Of a DNA stretch of 64,000 nucleotides, positions 36,301-44,522 are shown piece after piece. Numbering within the stretch: position 1 is the stretch's first letter; each line of letters opens with the position of its first letter. A program made the translations under genes and the position numbers. The DNA lies in the IMG/VR virus record IMGVR_UViG_3300029319_008466, positions 18,991 to 82,990 of that record. One strand, written 5' to 3'. The notes under the pieces were generated by a model. That model made no database searches and was not told where the DNA came from. It was given only the letters and a program-made list of their open reading frames with translations. The stretch comes from a virus.

Positions 36301-36648
36301 AACAATCCCGATCTTTCGTTACCTTCGGATGTTGCAAATGCATTTACAGAACTTGAATTGCAAGAATCCGCCTTTTCTACTGGACCCTCTTCACTTGGTT
36401 TGCAAGAACAAATTGCCAAAACAATAAACGAGCCAATAACTAAATACGCCGCAGGCGGCGCTGGACAAGGCGGAATACTCAAAATTGATAAACAAATAGT
36501 GAACTATAATTGGCCATACGATTTCTTTTCTTTAGTTGAGCTTGTAAAGCTTGAACAGGATGTGATATTCGAACAACAAGAAATGGCAGGATCTGGTGGA
36601 TCCCAGGTGCCCACCACTGGTGAAGAACAGCAAGAGGAGGACGCATAA
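27343..36648 (+). CDS. giant (3101 aa) baseplate/tail protein with a LamG domain
   Basis: Features in order: residues ~195-370 are a LamG/concanavalin-type beta sandwich (GVTVEFWLKTGS, WNHYAFSFVN, LYVNGDLDETI, MDEFRFWKTKRS); residues ~590-625 contain NLPDIYKAKGTDKAFRNLIRCFG, the helix and FG turn seen in P2 gpI-type baseplate proteins. The rest is beta-rich with Ser/Gly/Asn loops (~residues 1500-2500) and a late helical part (~2900-3060). C-terminus is acidic. At ~340 kDa it is unusually large. It probably links baseplate wedges to fibres; the LamG part may bind glycans (inference). Confidence 0.75.
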   Translation: MAIKDLFNQRSSNVVVSSSALILGEDVESLGYISAFVEDEQRVEPHVNFTKPENFAKYGSAEQYYDQSIKWIYGEYPYDGSLKEKYEWQNNSTLLDLYIYDNRYPKTTGYANFSSDGWGTLTASMVIGYGAPATTNYEYINFKGGPNSEFGSSLGTSSLKDVFDSKSNIWDSTVTGAAGPITATRESNLKTDLAEGVTVEFWLKTGSLSNALTEKQVVFDLWNGQGSSSADYGRLRIEIDPLLSASSPFRVTVLSGAVGLSTSSLEIGSSLDLNSFSDWNHYAFSFVNNGDNITTKLYVNGDLDETITTGSSIGEVRKDLQANIGALLTGTFNMRATPTGPNLGWGKLSGSMDEFRFWKTKRSSKDIGRYWFTSNLGGGTNTDNANLDLGVYYKFNEGIVDDSGIDSIVLDYSGRVTNGTWTGYPSSNARNTGSAIVSASAGVEDLDPIIYPTHADVSSLSTELLASGTLWDYENNSSLYYSMPAWIIEEDEGNGGSTGNLKKLTQIMGTYLDNLDLLIGELPKLNVASYPSSSVRGKLNKPYPYMQTAVGSLGMHAPELFSNSDLIEYFGNRNETVEFEEEIHDVKNLIYNNIYNNLPDIYKAKGTDKAFRNLIRCFGVGDDLIRLNIYSNNDTYKFETKRRQASYKTKAANFNNVDRFNSTVYQYADSTNPNSVSYISGSSTDSKTYEDSFPITLETEIIFPQKIPATEDNAGSQEFRHITASLFGMHTAIASQSMAGTETDTTWHTTDNANLQVYAIRSGTLTKNVKFMLTSSAPAHIPELTSNFFFNVYENQKWNFAVRLKPHGYPQAFASGALDNNYIVEFYGVSYIGDRKVDEFIVSGTVAKDAAETFLTSPKRIYAGAHRTNFTGAVLQRTDVKITSCRYWFDYLNNEAIQNHAMDPGNFGNPNPSRDAFFLETDLSNVEVPEIESLALSWNFESLTGSNASGQFTVQDVSSGSVAEVGRYNWLGKILKYQHTGRGDLFPANSTGSIETQYLHAARQQLPETVFGDDNIRVLSQAETEVFTKETRPYKTYYAFEKSMYQVISDEIIRYFGSIVDFNNLIGEPVNRYRPEYKSLKYLRQFFFERIGNTPDLDKFVEYYKWIDSTLEAMLMELVPASAQTSDGIDNIVESHVLERNKYQNKFPTLEFVRPDPEGATITINKLLYSWKTNHHPLTGSDKNKELNPNVGLQATNCGWWKGRAERDVTPLNSGDTGIDSDRNRVLSASLQALERNWSTVQRYVVEKTKVIHGGVNYSDNKKQHFYRGINFPHGSVTSIGIPQNVLKADQVELIPLKDCDDVGSVFGFGSIADAARSGSDGSYEVYPKRKYSYGTRIGRKTFDSGSFDGIKAEIAMPFNIMSASTAMKGYNKGIHEGFHSGTQLTNLHNDGYGQLNEVPMQGPFTEKYVGGHQARHVRLNYSSSTRVAGDRAATVNNLDGQYTRPEAYRILLGGGAGSSGSIGITGPDYGGPYPDVERYRAWFFREETAKRPVNIRNILQTTASVDTVLSGVLQHGPIGNYEKTYQVVQTSGRSTNNFWFNDNGATLPTMYISDKPKTTNVHTLVGVRINATQVERRGNTFIPGTYYEAGVSEFIMGLHKNSNLYAPQDGTIPAARRADRTVYQLPSRTKQDAVIVERFSAPGGPEISSLGFLDIMAAEKSVYNALPFRNLTVRGSGSGEPSISGTMRIVDHTGHRRGLRTLLSLHCGPFGTDGTFGKINQYTSEERLAQGDAVSASFHKTNRNARLVIKTDVNTSFDSKFQYGTGSVYDNWYVQHPIPQNDFQYSWISGSFLSGNAPFAHAPRSGFGSGSSGFFSAITFMSSSLPNYAAGVYSNGQAAPRLTPVDFVGLNTLFYEASDTDTRIFGGTEGAGGTITLQLQASASEYLNTSIAALDHTASTNGILNNRNGPFGFNSWKQVRVGNSAMARAMRKDNIVSTIDPATLSENQPGLHYYNWLPSPSTNAQIFGPPLSGPSKTTPVSNVLKSVLQYHEPNLLQKYYPFSINATLDPSFWPSSGFKKEVKVDAYAAYGNKKHHFSNSKLNNALLISDDVLTPADELFDEVTDDLKGTLNSVKYSEALYPKELNVYRPHIRKRTTFKSFWRNVRQDRTEKDETSPLASSVKNSQGIPMATQSIWPLDGRLSIDPQVTTDAFVNVAANALTRGGGEGELQNSVNTVHSPYHSEGFSCSDAGGDRDITGSATYNRRHLNITGSSAWSYSSNAANAITYRGDLVPFSGDAPWDAAAQSGKYPFYDSYSDYVHQMRLIGKDYSIIPEYRMSERMDDVIEEGIDPFNDASLFSLTGAVATARSSEQTEFYKTYSHSDFMKYFDVVQNDLYTSEWSYSAEEGIPGPTSLTVRCKALLKLLPYEGFYPAQRTLQLASLFSKSYGEYVDLTGSTPAISYNPRESRWRAFLAPMFAPGIMFNTIKSGIAVDYPVMTGGCVLDFAPSADRKNYALAEPVYFSFRVPFEALVEPENYIANHEIIDLEVHPSAAINATASWNGEGDSRYKLAMHNFLAETPDFFLENQTFTSFFSNPSSKWKSFDRSKSYKMRVKIRKSYASNWSGDPLLEMPGGPPQIVSGSETIVMYSRPSAFGPPTMGSPTGSKPEQHGAGGGSFEGYNAPFTPPYYDGSAWVDLEYNPSLHADPNPSSVNDLLTKITASYLRYENWAGDVEGLGGPQYGEYINHNAVQISSSVNLFGTTNGLKDLLKYSGVDASGEEQWVIQTKFETPILNFIGARDTATSIASLSFAAAASYCSGGAYTRPIGMWHQYGRLPEGSEGIYLGIQDFPKPILSQHNSSGSLADAVGFNKKDEKLGKVAASKTIREAVVAVPFVERTNNRKFFEIDRHKIDTILQNPTATSYTPDDSIKHMVDAMQRYVFPPSMDFINYPNEVGACFSMYIFEFEHQLNQQDLVDIWQNLPPRIGRAFDPDAPLDTDEIMQTKEVTHVLNNKELLEDVDSKLQWMVFKVKQRAQTNYWKKTVANNPDLSLPSDVANAFTELELQESAFSTGPSSLGLQEQIAKTINEPITKYAAGGAGQGGILKIDKQIVNYNWPYDFFSLVELVKLEQDVIFEQQEMAGSGGSQVPTTGEEQQEEDA

Positions 36649-36734
36649 TGCTTGATGTCCCAATCGAAATAGAAAGAGAGGAATCAGGTGGCGGCATGTC
36701 AATGCAAACTACTTCTGGTGAAGAAGACAGCTAA
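36648..36734 (+). CDS. possible 28-aa peptide
   Basis: ATG overlaps the upstream stop (TAATG). The peptide MLDVPIEIEREESGGGMSMQ... ends TSGEEDS. Its tail echoes the C-terminal Gly/Ser then Glu-rich end of the 3101-aa protein. No independent Shine-Dalgarno beyond the overlap context, so translation would depend on coupling. Could be non-coding. Confidence 0.3.
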   Translation: MLDVPIEIEREESGGGMSMQTTSGEEDS

Positions 36735-36737
36735 CGC

Positions 36738-36744
36738 CTAATTA
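36738..36744 (+). promoter_or_regulatory. CTAWTTA motif seven bases before an ATG without Shine-Dalgarno
   Basis: CTAATTA precedes the ATG at 36752. Only ATAGTAT lies between, so no ribosome-binding site is possible there. Confidence 0.5.
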
Positions 36745-36751
36745 ATAGTAT

Positions 36752-37867
36752 ATGGAGTTTTTTAATAAAAAAGAAGAAGTAATTGATCTAAAACTTACAC
36801 AATATGGTAGATACCTTTTGTCACTGGGTCAGTTTAAGCCCACTTATTACGCATTTTATGATGAAGAGATATTATATGACTCCAATTACGGCGGAATTTC
36901 GGAGGATCAAAATAGTTCAGAACCAAGGATTCAAGAAAACACTCCAAGTTTAAAATTGCAACATCTTTATCACAGCATTGATGATGAAATGTTGAGAGCC
37001 TCACAGGTTCAAGAACTGGGCTATGAAAAAGTTGCTGCAAAAATAATTCAACCAACTCCAGAAAAAACACAAACTTTGCAAAAACCTTTAGGGCACTCAC
37101 GCTTAGGTTCAAATAAAGTTCCCGCTTGGCAGATAACCGCGCTTGGTGGAAAAATTTTAACAGCAAGCACTGAAGCAACTTTAACACTTAGTGGCTCCGA
37201 GACTATTTTGGAAATTCCACAAATTGAGGCAGAAATAAAATATACTGTATCAATTGAACAACATCAGCTTGATTTAATCGAGTCAATAAATGAAGGAATT
37301 TTGTCTGGAGAATTGGACGATGAAAATCATAGCATGATGCGCGATCTTATAGAGCAATCTGGTGGCGAAAATTTTGATGAATTGTCGTATGAGATTAAAG
37401 TATACGAAGATGGAAGTTACTTCGCAATTGATGCAGACCAGTTAATATTGGAAATAGTCGAAGAACATGCCCCAATGGGCAACAAGAATTTCGAAATAGA
37501 AGTTTTTGAAAGAGAAGATAAAAAAACAAACAAAACAGCAAACACAACAACCGTTACAAAATTAAATCAACTTAGTTTTATTTCAAAACCCGAACTTGTT
37601 GTTAATGATATATTGTTAGATGAAGATGAATCATACACTGGTGAAGAACCAGCAATTGATACAAGTTGTGTTGATTATTACTTTGATGTTGAAGTGGATG
37701 GTGAAATTGATCCATTAATAATTTGTAACAAGCTACAGAACGCAGATCTAGATGAGTACAAGTTCGCATTTAAAGATTTTAGATGTGAAGATTTCACACA
37801 ATCAGCTTATAAATTTCTTAGCCCTTATGCGGAAAAAGATGATGAAACAGGGTGTGGGGAGACGTAA
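36752..37867 (+). CDS. tail structural protein, recurrent marine-phage type
   Basis: 371 aa. The first 60 residues (EFFNKKEEVIDLKLTQYGRY, YYAFYDEEILYDSNYGG) have a pattern I have seen repeatedly in phage structural clusters, without an assigned function. The remainder is acidic beta-rich sequence, with three regularly spaced acidic strands. Five bases separate it from the next gene. It starts with ATGG immediately after a CTAATTA site, suggesting it may be read from a leaderless mRNA. Confidence 0.62.
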   Translation: MEFFNKKEEVIDLKLTQYGRYLLSLGQFKPTYYAFYDEEILYDSNYGGISEDQNSSEPRIQENTPSLKLQHLYHSIDDEMLRASQVQELGYEKVAAKIIQPTPEKTQTLQKPLGHSRLGSNKVPAWQITALGGKILTASTEATLTLSGSETILEIPQIEAEIKYTVSIEQHQLDLIESINEGILSGELDDENHSMMRDLIEQSGGENFDELSYEIKVYEDGSYFAIDADQLILEIVEEHAPMGNKNFEIEVFEREDKKTNKTANTTTVTKLNQLSFISKPELVVNDILLDEDESYTGEEPAIDTSCVDYYFDVEVDGEIDPLIICNKLQNADLDEYKFAFKDFRCEDFTQSAYKFLSPYAEKDDETGCGET

Positions 37868-37872
37868 TCTAA

Positions 37873-40767
37873 ATGGCTGAAAAATGTGAAATATTCGGAG
37901 ATCTTGTTCCCAATGTATACATTGATAAAATATTTTTGCAAGAAGATCGTGTTAATGTGACATTAAAATTGGTGGACCGCCCTCAAGACGGAGGATTGAC
38001 CGCTATTTTGGGACAAGTAGATTTAAACAAATACCTTAAGATACATTGTATATTAGCAACTGGTGCTGGTGCAGGTTCAGACGCAGAAGCCGTCGAAAAC
38101 GGACTAGATAACAAAGACCACATATCTCAAGGGCCCCACACACTTCCTGGGCTTTGGCGTCAGCGAGGGCTAGACACATTTAGTTCTTATGTGATCGACC
38201 AACAAGGCAATATAAATTTGGTAAAAGATTTTGAATTTTTCGCCCCTTACACTTCAAATACCGATTTTGAAAATCTTTCTGTTTTTGCATTTGCCCAACT
38301 TGACACGAAACAACTGGAATCCGATTTAAATACCTCGGCTAAAATTCCTGTGGTTTTGCCAGAAAGTTTGATTAATCTATCTAGCCCCTATATTCATGAA
38401 ATTGTAATTAAAGATTTTAAAATTGTGTCACTAATGAAGGCTTACGAGATACAAGGTACCACTTCAATTTATGTGCCGAAGACCGGATTGGGACAACATG
38501 ATCACACTTATCAAATCGACTCATCTGGAAACGGATATACAGAATATGCAGTCTCCCCCGCAGATCCCCAAATTAGACACAGGCATCGTGTTATAGCGGG
38601 TATTGTACAGGAAGCACAAAGTGCAGGCGTAGGATCTCACATTCATGAGTTAGTAGAGACATTTATTAATGTTTACAATGTTCACGATTTTAGAATCAGA
38701 AATACAATAAATGCACTTATTGCCGAATTCGATGAAATAATTGATCTTGCAACGACTAACTTTCCAGAACAAACAAAAATTTTAAATAGCGCAATTTCAC
38801 AAGATTCATATTTTACACAATTTTATGTAACCAAAGATGCAACAAAAACAGCAAGATTTTTGTTTGCATTTGATAGAGCCCGATACATTTTTGAAAACTC
38901 AGCATATTCTAAATTGATTAAAGCTATGAGTGATAATATGAAACAAAAAATATTGTCAGAATCAAAAATAACACAGTTTAAACTTGTGCGACAACAAGTA
39001 AAAGAAAACATCTCCCACAATCGATTGGGCACACCTCTTAGAGATTATAGATTTTTTGGAAATGGAACGTTTGATAAGATAGTCGTAGATTCATTAAACA
39101 ATTCTAATATAACAGAAATAGACGTATTGTTACCTGATCAAGTGGACACATCGAATTCTGATATTAGATTTTATACTGGCGAGGATATATCTATAAAATC
39201 CGAAACTGATGGAAAATTTCGTTACGCCTTGGACATGGAAATAAATGATGCATTTATATCAATTGTAAAAGAACAGCTACAGCTATTATCAAACGCAGCA
39301 GGCACTTATGCAGAATATACAACAAAGGCTCAGATACCCAATTATTACGATCATATGACAAGAACATTTTTAGTAACTAATTTTTTTGACATACCTGCTT
39401 CTTTCAGCTTTAATAAAGCGACACTGTTCGTTCCAGAGCTAACAAGGTTGACTGAAATTGTTGATGCCTACTTAAATACTTTGGGGCTTTTTGTTAATAT
39501 CTCTTCGAGACAATCAGATTTTCAACTCGCTATATTAAACTTTATACGTTCAGACATAGGCACAATTGATGGTGTATTGTTGTTCAGTGATATGCTTAAT
39601 GATTTAATCGCAGAAGTTAACAAAATTTTAAAAATCTCACACTCAGTGGGAAGCGTTGAGAGCGCATCTGCTGTAGAAAAGACAAATAAAATATTTGCGT
39701 TTGGAGGCAAAACACATACTCCCGCAATGTACCACAGACATGTATTCAAAAACGTTGTAGATGCCAGGTATTATAACGAAAAATGGGTCGATAATATTAG
39801 TAAAGAATTCGTGTCCACAGCAGCAGGTCCATTTGGTGCAATTCCCACACCAAGGTTTGCGGCTTTTGGCAGATTGAATATTTATACGGAGGATGATCTT
39901 ATAGCAGCCACTTCGACGTATTCAAAAACCGCTGAAACTACAGAGGAGCAAGCATATTACGTTTCTCCAAAATACAAGACAACACAATCGTTAAAAAAAC
40001 TGTCTGAGATTATTGCAGAATCGCCAGGCTTTTCTGAAAACCTGTTGATAGACGAGTTAAGTGCAGCAGATTTAAGTGATAAAAAGTTTGATGAAACAAT
40101 ATTATCAAGCGTTATTCCTCCGGTTGATGAGCCACCTAGTTTTGAAGTTTTGACCAATTTTCTTGTTCCAACCGTAAGCACTCCGATCCCCTGGCCAGGT
40201 CCATTCTCACCAAGTTTCAGTATATCTATGAACAAAATTTTATTAAGAGACGCCACGTTTATAGATTATGAAAAAGTTAATTTAGAACGAATGCAAACCA
40301 CTGGTCAATACTTTTTTTGTCGGCAAAGAAAGCGCTCAGACATGGAAGTCTTTGATAGCTATTTTTTATTAACGCCCTCAAGCCCTGTACCATTTGAACA
40401 AATGGAGCCAGAAGATCCGTCAACAATGGGCGAAGAAAAGCCAAGCGAGACTAAAGCAGGTCCGGTTGCTCAAGTAGCTGTACCGGGACTGGGCCCCGAT
40501 ATAACGGTTTTTGAAGATCAACAAAACAGTCAATCATATTACATTGGACCAAGAGAGTCAAAATTTCAAATTGAGCGCGATGTGCAATTGACCATCGAAG
40601 AGGAAGAAAATCCTCAAATTTACATTGGGTCGCGAGGCGGAGGCGTAGATCTCGTCGATGCTGCTGCAACAATTACTACGCTAACAAAAGAACAGAATAA
40701 AACAAAAGAAAAGAAGACAGTAAGAAAAGATGTTGTCGATGTGATCAAAGGTGGGGGGTATAACTAA
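37873..40767 (+). CDS. large (964 aa) tail structural protein
   Basis: No family recognised. Residues ~60-100 and ~230-270 contain His-rich turns (GQHDHTYQI, RHRHRVIAG, GSHIHELVE), possibly metal-binding or intersubunit contacts. The middle is helical, the C-terminal 130 residues are Pro/Glu-rich. Neighbours on both sides are structural, with the next gene starting immediately after its stop. A virion role is inferred. Confidence 0.62.
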   Translation: MAEKCEIFGDLVPNVYIDKIFLQEDRVNVTLKLVDRPQDGGLTAILGQVDLNKYLKIHCILATGAGAGSDAEAVENGLDNKDHISQGPHTLPGLWRQRGLDTFSSYVIDQQGNINLVKDFEFFAPYTSNTDFENLSVFAFAQLDTKQLESDLNTSAKIPVVLPESLINLSSPYIHEIVIKDFKIVSLMKAYEIQGTTSIYVPKTGLGQHDHTYQIDSSGNGYTEYAVSPADPQIRHRHRVIAGIVQEAQSAGVGSHIHELVETFINVYNVHDFRIRNTINALIAEFDEIIDLATTNFPEQTKILNSAISQDSYFTQFYVTKDATKTARFLFAFDRARYIFENSAYSKLIKAMSDNMKQKILSESKITQFKLVRQQVKENISHNRLGTPLRDYRFFGNGTFDKIVVDSLNNSNITEIDVLLPDQVDTSNSDIRFYTGEDISIKSETDGKFRYALDMEINDAFISIVKEQLQLLSNAAGTYAEYTTKAQIPNYYDHMTRTFLVTNFFDIPASFSFNKATLFVPELTRLTEIVDAYLNTLGLFVNISSRQSDFQLAILNFIRSDIGTIDGVLLFSDMLNDLIAEVNKILKISHSVGSVESASAVEKTNKIFAFGGKTHTPAMYHRHVFKNVVDARYYNEKWVDNISKEFVSTAAGPFGAIPTPRFAAFGRLNIYTEDDLIAATSTYSKTAETTEEQAYYVSPKYKTTQSLKKLSEIIAESPGFSENLLIDELSAADLSDKKFDETILSSVIPPVDEPPSFEVLTNFLVPTVSTPIPWPGPFSPSFSISMNKILLRDATFIDYEKVNLERMQTTGQYFFCRQRKRSDMEVFDSYFLLTPSSPVPFEQMEPEDPSTMGEEKPSETKAGPVAQVAVPGLGPDITVFEDQQNSQSYYIGPRESKFQIERDVQLTIEEEENPQIYIGSRGGGVDLVDAAATITTLTKEQNKTKEKKTVRKDVVDVIKGGGYN

Positions 40768-43527
40768 ATGGCTGTAAAAAAATGCGAAGACTTGGAAGTC
40801 TTTGCCGTAGAAGGAACCCGAGAAGGAGAAAACGGTAGCGGACAAGGAAAGGCTCCAAAGAAAAAGAAAAAAGTGCTTTTACCTTCTGCTCTTGGAAAAA
40901 CATTTCAAGCAGTTGAGAATGCAAATTTTAGTAATCCCGCTGATTCAAAACCTGCGGTGTTACAGGCAACAAAATACAATAAATTTATATTTTTCGACCC
41001 AAGTGGAGTTTTAGATCGATTTAGAGGACAGCATGGAAAATTCTGGACTTTTAATGAGGGGTTGGTTTATGTTAATCCAACTTTAGAAGCGCTTTATACA
41101 CCACCGGAAAACGCAGCGGGAAATTATGGCAGCAAGATTGGCATTTTTTCTATAGATCTCAGCCAACCGATTACCGAAATACCTCCTTCAAAATCTTCGT
41201 TGATAAGCACATATCAACAGAACATGGTAATACAAATTGCACCAGAAGTTGTTGACTCTATGGTAGATGACAACGGCAATCAAGGCACTTATAACCACGT
41301 AGCTGCCGTCTGGAACACATTCGTCAACGGTGGTACCTATAACGATTATACAGCAAAACCTTTGTTTGACGTGGACACACAGTTTACAGATCATTATTTT
41401 ACTTTAAATTTGCCATTTTCTAAAAATGAATTGGAAAGATATGTAAATCTTTTAAATCACCCCGCACAAGTTTCGGTTGAACCAGATTATGATTTTTATA
41501 TAAATTATTATGAAAACTTAATTAAAAGAAAAACAATCAAAGAAACAATGTTGCCAAACATGTATTCTCAAATTACGAGAACAAAAAACTATGAACAAAA
41601 CTTGCACGACCAGGGTGTGTTGATTACTCCAAACACTTACAGAAGAGATTATTTTAATAGGTGGGCAAAAAGAGTCCTTAACAATCCGAAACAAGCACTT
41701 GCCAGCGGAAACAAATATAAGAACATTGCAATTGGCAGTGGTGAAATTGATGTTATTTTGGGATACAAAGAGCAAGAAAATTTATACCCCATGAACATTA
41801 ATATCAATCTCCAAACTGAGCGAACTGGACATATGCTTATCGCCTGTGACGAAGCGGGCATGACCAATGACGTTATGAAGTTTGCAATGAATGAAATCAT
41901 GGAAGGTGTATCCCCAGCCGCTGGGCCTCCCAGATATGTGAACTTGTCCACGAATATAAACTTTGCACAGTCTAAACAAAAAATCGTTGTTACAGATATA
42001 GAAGACTTTACTAAAAGTAAATGGTGGATGATGCCATCAACTACAATTGAGTCTACTTCTAAAATGCAGGCAACATTAGAACAGTCTGATGTTCAGGTTA
42101 TGGATTTGGGCACTTGGTTGACAATTAATTTAGATGCAGAATCAGAAGGGACAGAATACCTTAAGAAAACCAATTTTGATCGCGATCATATTTTCTTAGG
42201 CATTAGTACAGATAAGTCTCAACAACCAAACGAGTGCAACAGTTTTGAGCAAGCATTAAAATCAATAATATTAACTGGAAAGATAAATTCAATACTGCAA
42301 GATAAATTTAGAACATTTGAAGAACTGCTGGCTGGCGAAGAGGCATATAATGAAACTCTCATTTATGAAATTGTACAATATTCTGCAAACGATACAACAA
42401 CACCACTCCAAAGAATATTTGTACCAAATACGGAAAAGCTATCCCTTTTAACTTATATCGACACACAAGTCAAATACGATAAGCAATATACATATGAAAT
42501 ATATGCACACCAATTTATTGTTGGTACAAAATATCAATATAGTGATCTTAAAATGCAAAGCCAATCGCAGTCCAATTCCAGCGCTGCCTCGATGTCAACG
42601 CAATCTTATGTCACAGATCCAGATGTTTTTTCATATGATAACCGTGTAGGTATCAAAGTTAACTTTGAGCCATCCCTTGCAATTGCTAGAGTACAAATTT
42701 ATAAACAAAATGTTAGAGTGTTAGATGATGCACCTATTGCTCCGAATGTAGATATTGTGCCATACAAAGGTGTCAATAATAATATCTTAGTCAATCTTAG
42801 CGGAAATTCAGGGAGATATATGTTGCGACCAATAATCATCAATGCAAGGGACGCAAAGTTTGTACGAAAATATAAACAATCAAGACATATTTTGCCTCAC
42901 GAAAGAATACAATTTAGTTCAGATGATCCGGTAGGCAGGTTTGAAGCTTATAGGGTTGATGAACCACCAAAGAATTATAAATCTTTTGCTGGAAAAATAT
43001 TAACAATTGTTGGCAACAACAAGGCTAGTTCTGCATCTTTTGTAGACACAATGCAACCAAACAAAAAATATTATTATACGTTTAGGGGGATTGACATTCA
43101 TGGAAATCGTTCTAATCCTACACCAGTTTACCAAGTTGAGCTAGTTGATCAAAACGGCGTAATTTTCTTTAATACCAGTATTTATGAGTTTCCAACTGAA
43201 TCGGGTCGAAAAACGCCAACAAAAATTGGCAGAAGATATCTAAAAATAAATCCAAATTTAGTGCAATCACTAATTAACTATGATATATTTCTTTCTAATT
43301 TGTCATCTGCTTATGATGCAAACAATGTAATGTTGGGGCATGCCAATAAGCCTGTTTGGAAAAAAAGGTTTAAAATTAGGGTAACGTCAAAACATTCTGG
43401 AAAGAAATTCGATATTAACTTAACCTGTAAAGTTCAATTTGATAAAAAAGACAAGAATAAAAAAACAGCATCCCAAGCTAACAGCACAAAGGGAGGCGGA
43501 ATGTCCCCTTGGTGGAACACTTCTTAA
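40768..43527 (+). CDS. large (919 aa) tail structural protein with FN3/Ig-like region
   Basis: No overall family recognised. The N-terminal 35 residues are basic and Gly/Lys-rich. Residues ~715-800 look like an FN3-type domain (FEAYRVDEPPKNY; PNKKYYYTFRGIDIHGNRSN). The C-terminal ~60 residues are Lys-rich. Central residues ~370-400 have a MTNDVMKFAMNEIMEG helix. It immediately follows the 964-aa gene, so the two are likely produced together. The role is probably in the tail or baseplate. Confidence 0.62.
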   Translation: MAVKKCEDLEVFAVEGTREGENGSGQGKAPKKKKKVLLPSALGKTFQAVENANFSNPADSKPAVLQATKYNKFIFFDPSGVLDRFRGQHGKFWTFNEGLVYVNPTLEALYTPPENAAGNYGSKIGIFSIDLSQPITEIPPSKSSLISTYQQNMVIQIAPEVVDSMVDDNGNQGTYNHVAAVWNTFVNGGTYNDYTAKPLFDVDTQFTDHYFTLNLPFSKNELERYVNLLNHPAQVSVEPDYDFYINYYENLIKRKTIKETMLPNMYSQITRTKNYEQNLHDQGVLITPNTYRRDYFNRWAKRVLNNPKQALASGNKYKNIAIGSGEIDVILGYKEQENLYPMNININLQTERTGHMLIACDEAGMTNDVMKFAMNEIMEGVSPAAGPPRYVNLSTNINFAQSKQKIVVTDIEDFTKSKWWMMPSTTIESTSKMQATLEQSDVQVMDLGTWLTINLDAESEGTEYLKKTNFDRDHIFLGISTDKSQQPNECNSFEQALKSIILTGKINSILQDKFRTFEELLAGEEAYNETLIYEIVQYSANDTTTPLQRIFVPNTEKLSLLTYIDTQVKYDKQYTYEIYAHQFIVGTKYQYSDLKMQSQSQSNSSAASMSTQSYVTDPDVFSYDNRVGIKVNFEPSLAIARVQIYKQNVRVLDDAPIAPNVDIVPYKGVNNNILVNLSGNSGRYMLRPIIINARDAKFVRKYKQSRHILPHERIQFSSDDPVGRFEAYRVDEPPKNYKSFAGKILTIVGNNKASSASFVDTMQPNKKYYYTFRGIDIHGNRSNPTPVYQVELVDQNGVIFFNTSIYEFPTESGRKTPTKIGRRYLKINPNLVQSLINYDIFLSNLSSAYDANNVMLGHANKPVWKKRFKIRVTSKHSGKKFDINLTCKVQFDKKDKNKKTASQANSTKGGGMSPWWNTS

Positions 43528-43580
43528 ACATGTGAGCTTTTAAACGCCTTAAATTTTTGGCAGTTTAATATAATCTAATA

Positions 43581-43587
43581 CTAATTA
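43581..43587 (+). promoter_or_regulatory. CTAWTTA motif, putative late promoter element
   Basis: CTAATTA 20 bases before the ATG at 43608, which has a CGGAG ribosome-binding site. The enclosing gap (43528-43607) is the longest between tail genes before 62 kb. Confidence 0.5.
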
Positions 43588-43607
43588 ATAATACGGAGAA
43601 TACATAA

Positions 43608-44510
43608 ATGGCATTTCTTGACAACTCGGGAGACATTATACTCGATGCAGTCCTAACAGATACGGGAAGAATGAGACTAGCAAAGGGTGATGGCTCTTTT
43701 AATATTGTGAAATTCGCTTTAGGCGATGATGAAATCAACTACGAACTTTACGATAAAAATCACACAAGTGGTTCCGCATATTATGATGTGGAGATTTTAC
43801 AAACACCCGTGTTGGAAGCGTTTACAAACAATGCCTCATCGATGAAGTCGAAGTTAATGACAATTTCGAGAACTAATCTTCTTTATTTGCCAGTTATGCT
43901 TAGAAATACAACTGCTGGACTTGGAAATGCTAACACAATTAATGTGCTTTCTGTTGTTGTCGATGCTGCTACTTCTGGTGACACTGGAGATAATGACATA
44001 ATTAATTATTTGGGGGCCGGTCAGTATATTGATGGATACACATTGACCAACAATACTACACCAGTTGTAATTGATCAAGGTATTCAATCTACCGATATTG
44101 GACCTGCTGCTTCCCAGACCATAGATCCAGATTTAAAAGAGACACAGTTTATTATTGAAATGGATAATCGTTTGGGCATACTGATTGATCAAAACGGAAC
44201 TGACGCAACTCCATCATTTATTGACGATGATAATATTGCTTCTTATTATCTTACAGATACAACTAATACAACTTTCTTCGATGCTCCTAATTTCTCCACA
44301 GAGCAAATTAAAGGACCGCAAGGAAATAGACTTAAATTCCTTGTCCGTCCGACCGGAGATTTGCAGGCAAGCACCTATTTGTTTACTCAAATTGGATCAA
44401 CTGACACATATACAGATGCTGTCTATATAATTGATACAACTATTAGAATTTCCGGCGCAACAACAGGATATTATGTGGATATCCCAATTAGATATATCAA
44501 GAAGCAATAA
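43608..44510 (+). CDS. tail structural protein, conserved N-terminal type
   Basis: 300 aa. The opening DNSGDIILDAVLTDTGRMRL then FNIVKFALGDDEINY is a pattern I associate with a recurrent phage tail family; I cannot give a formal name. The remainder is beta-rich with acidic turns and few helices, compatible with a trimeric or hexameric tail protein. It opens a block of three related structural genes, after the CTAATTA site and CGGAG. Confidence 0.65.
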   Translation: MAFLDNSGDIILDAVLTDTGRMRLAKGDGSFNIVKFALGDDEINYELYDKNHTSGSAYYDVEILQTPVLEAFTNNASSMKSKLMTISRTNLLYLPVMLRNTTAGLGNANTINVLSVVVDAATSGDTGDNDIINYLGAGQYIDGYTLTNNTTPVVIDQGIQSTDIGPAASQTIDPDLKETQFIIEMDNRLGILIDQNGTDATPSFIDDDNIASYYLTDTTNTTFFDAPNFSTEQIKGPQGNRLKFLVRPTGDLQASTYLFTQIGSTDTYTDAVYIIDTTIRISGATTGYYVDIPIRYIKKQ

Positions 44511-44522
44511 CAGGATTTAAAT

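Noticed and set aside
39386-39414. TTGACA-17-TTTAAT, promoter-like
   Set aside because: The second hexamer has a mismatch and the site lies in the middle of a 964-aa structural gene with no start codon nearby that needs it.
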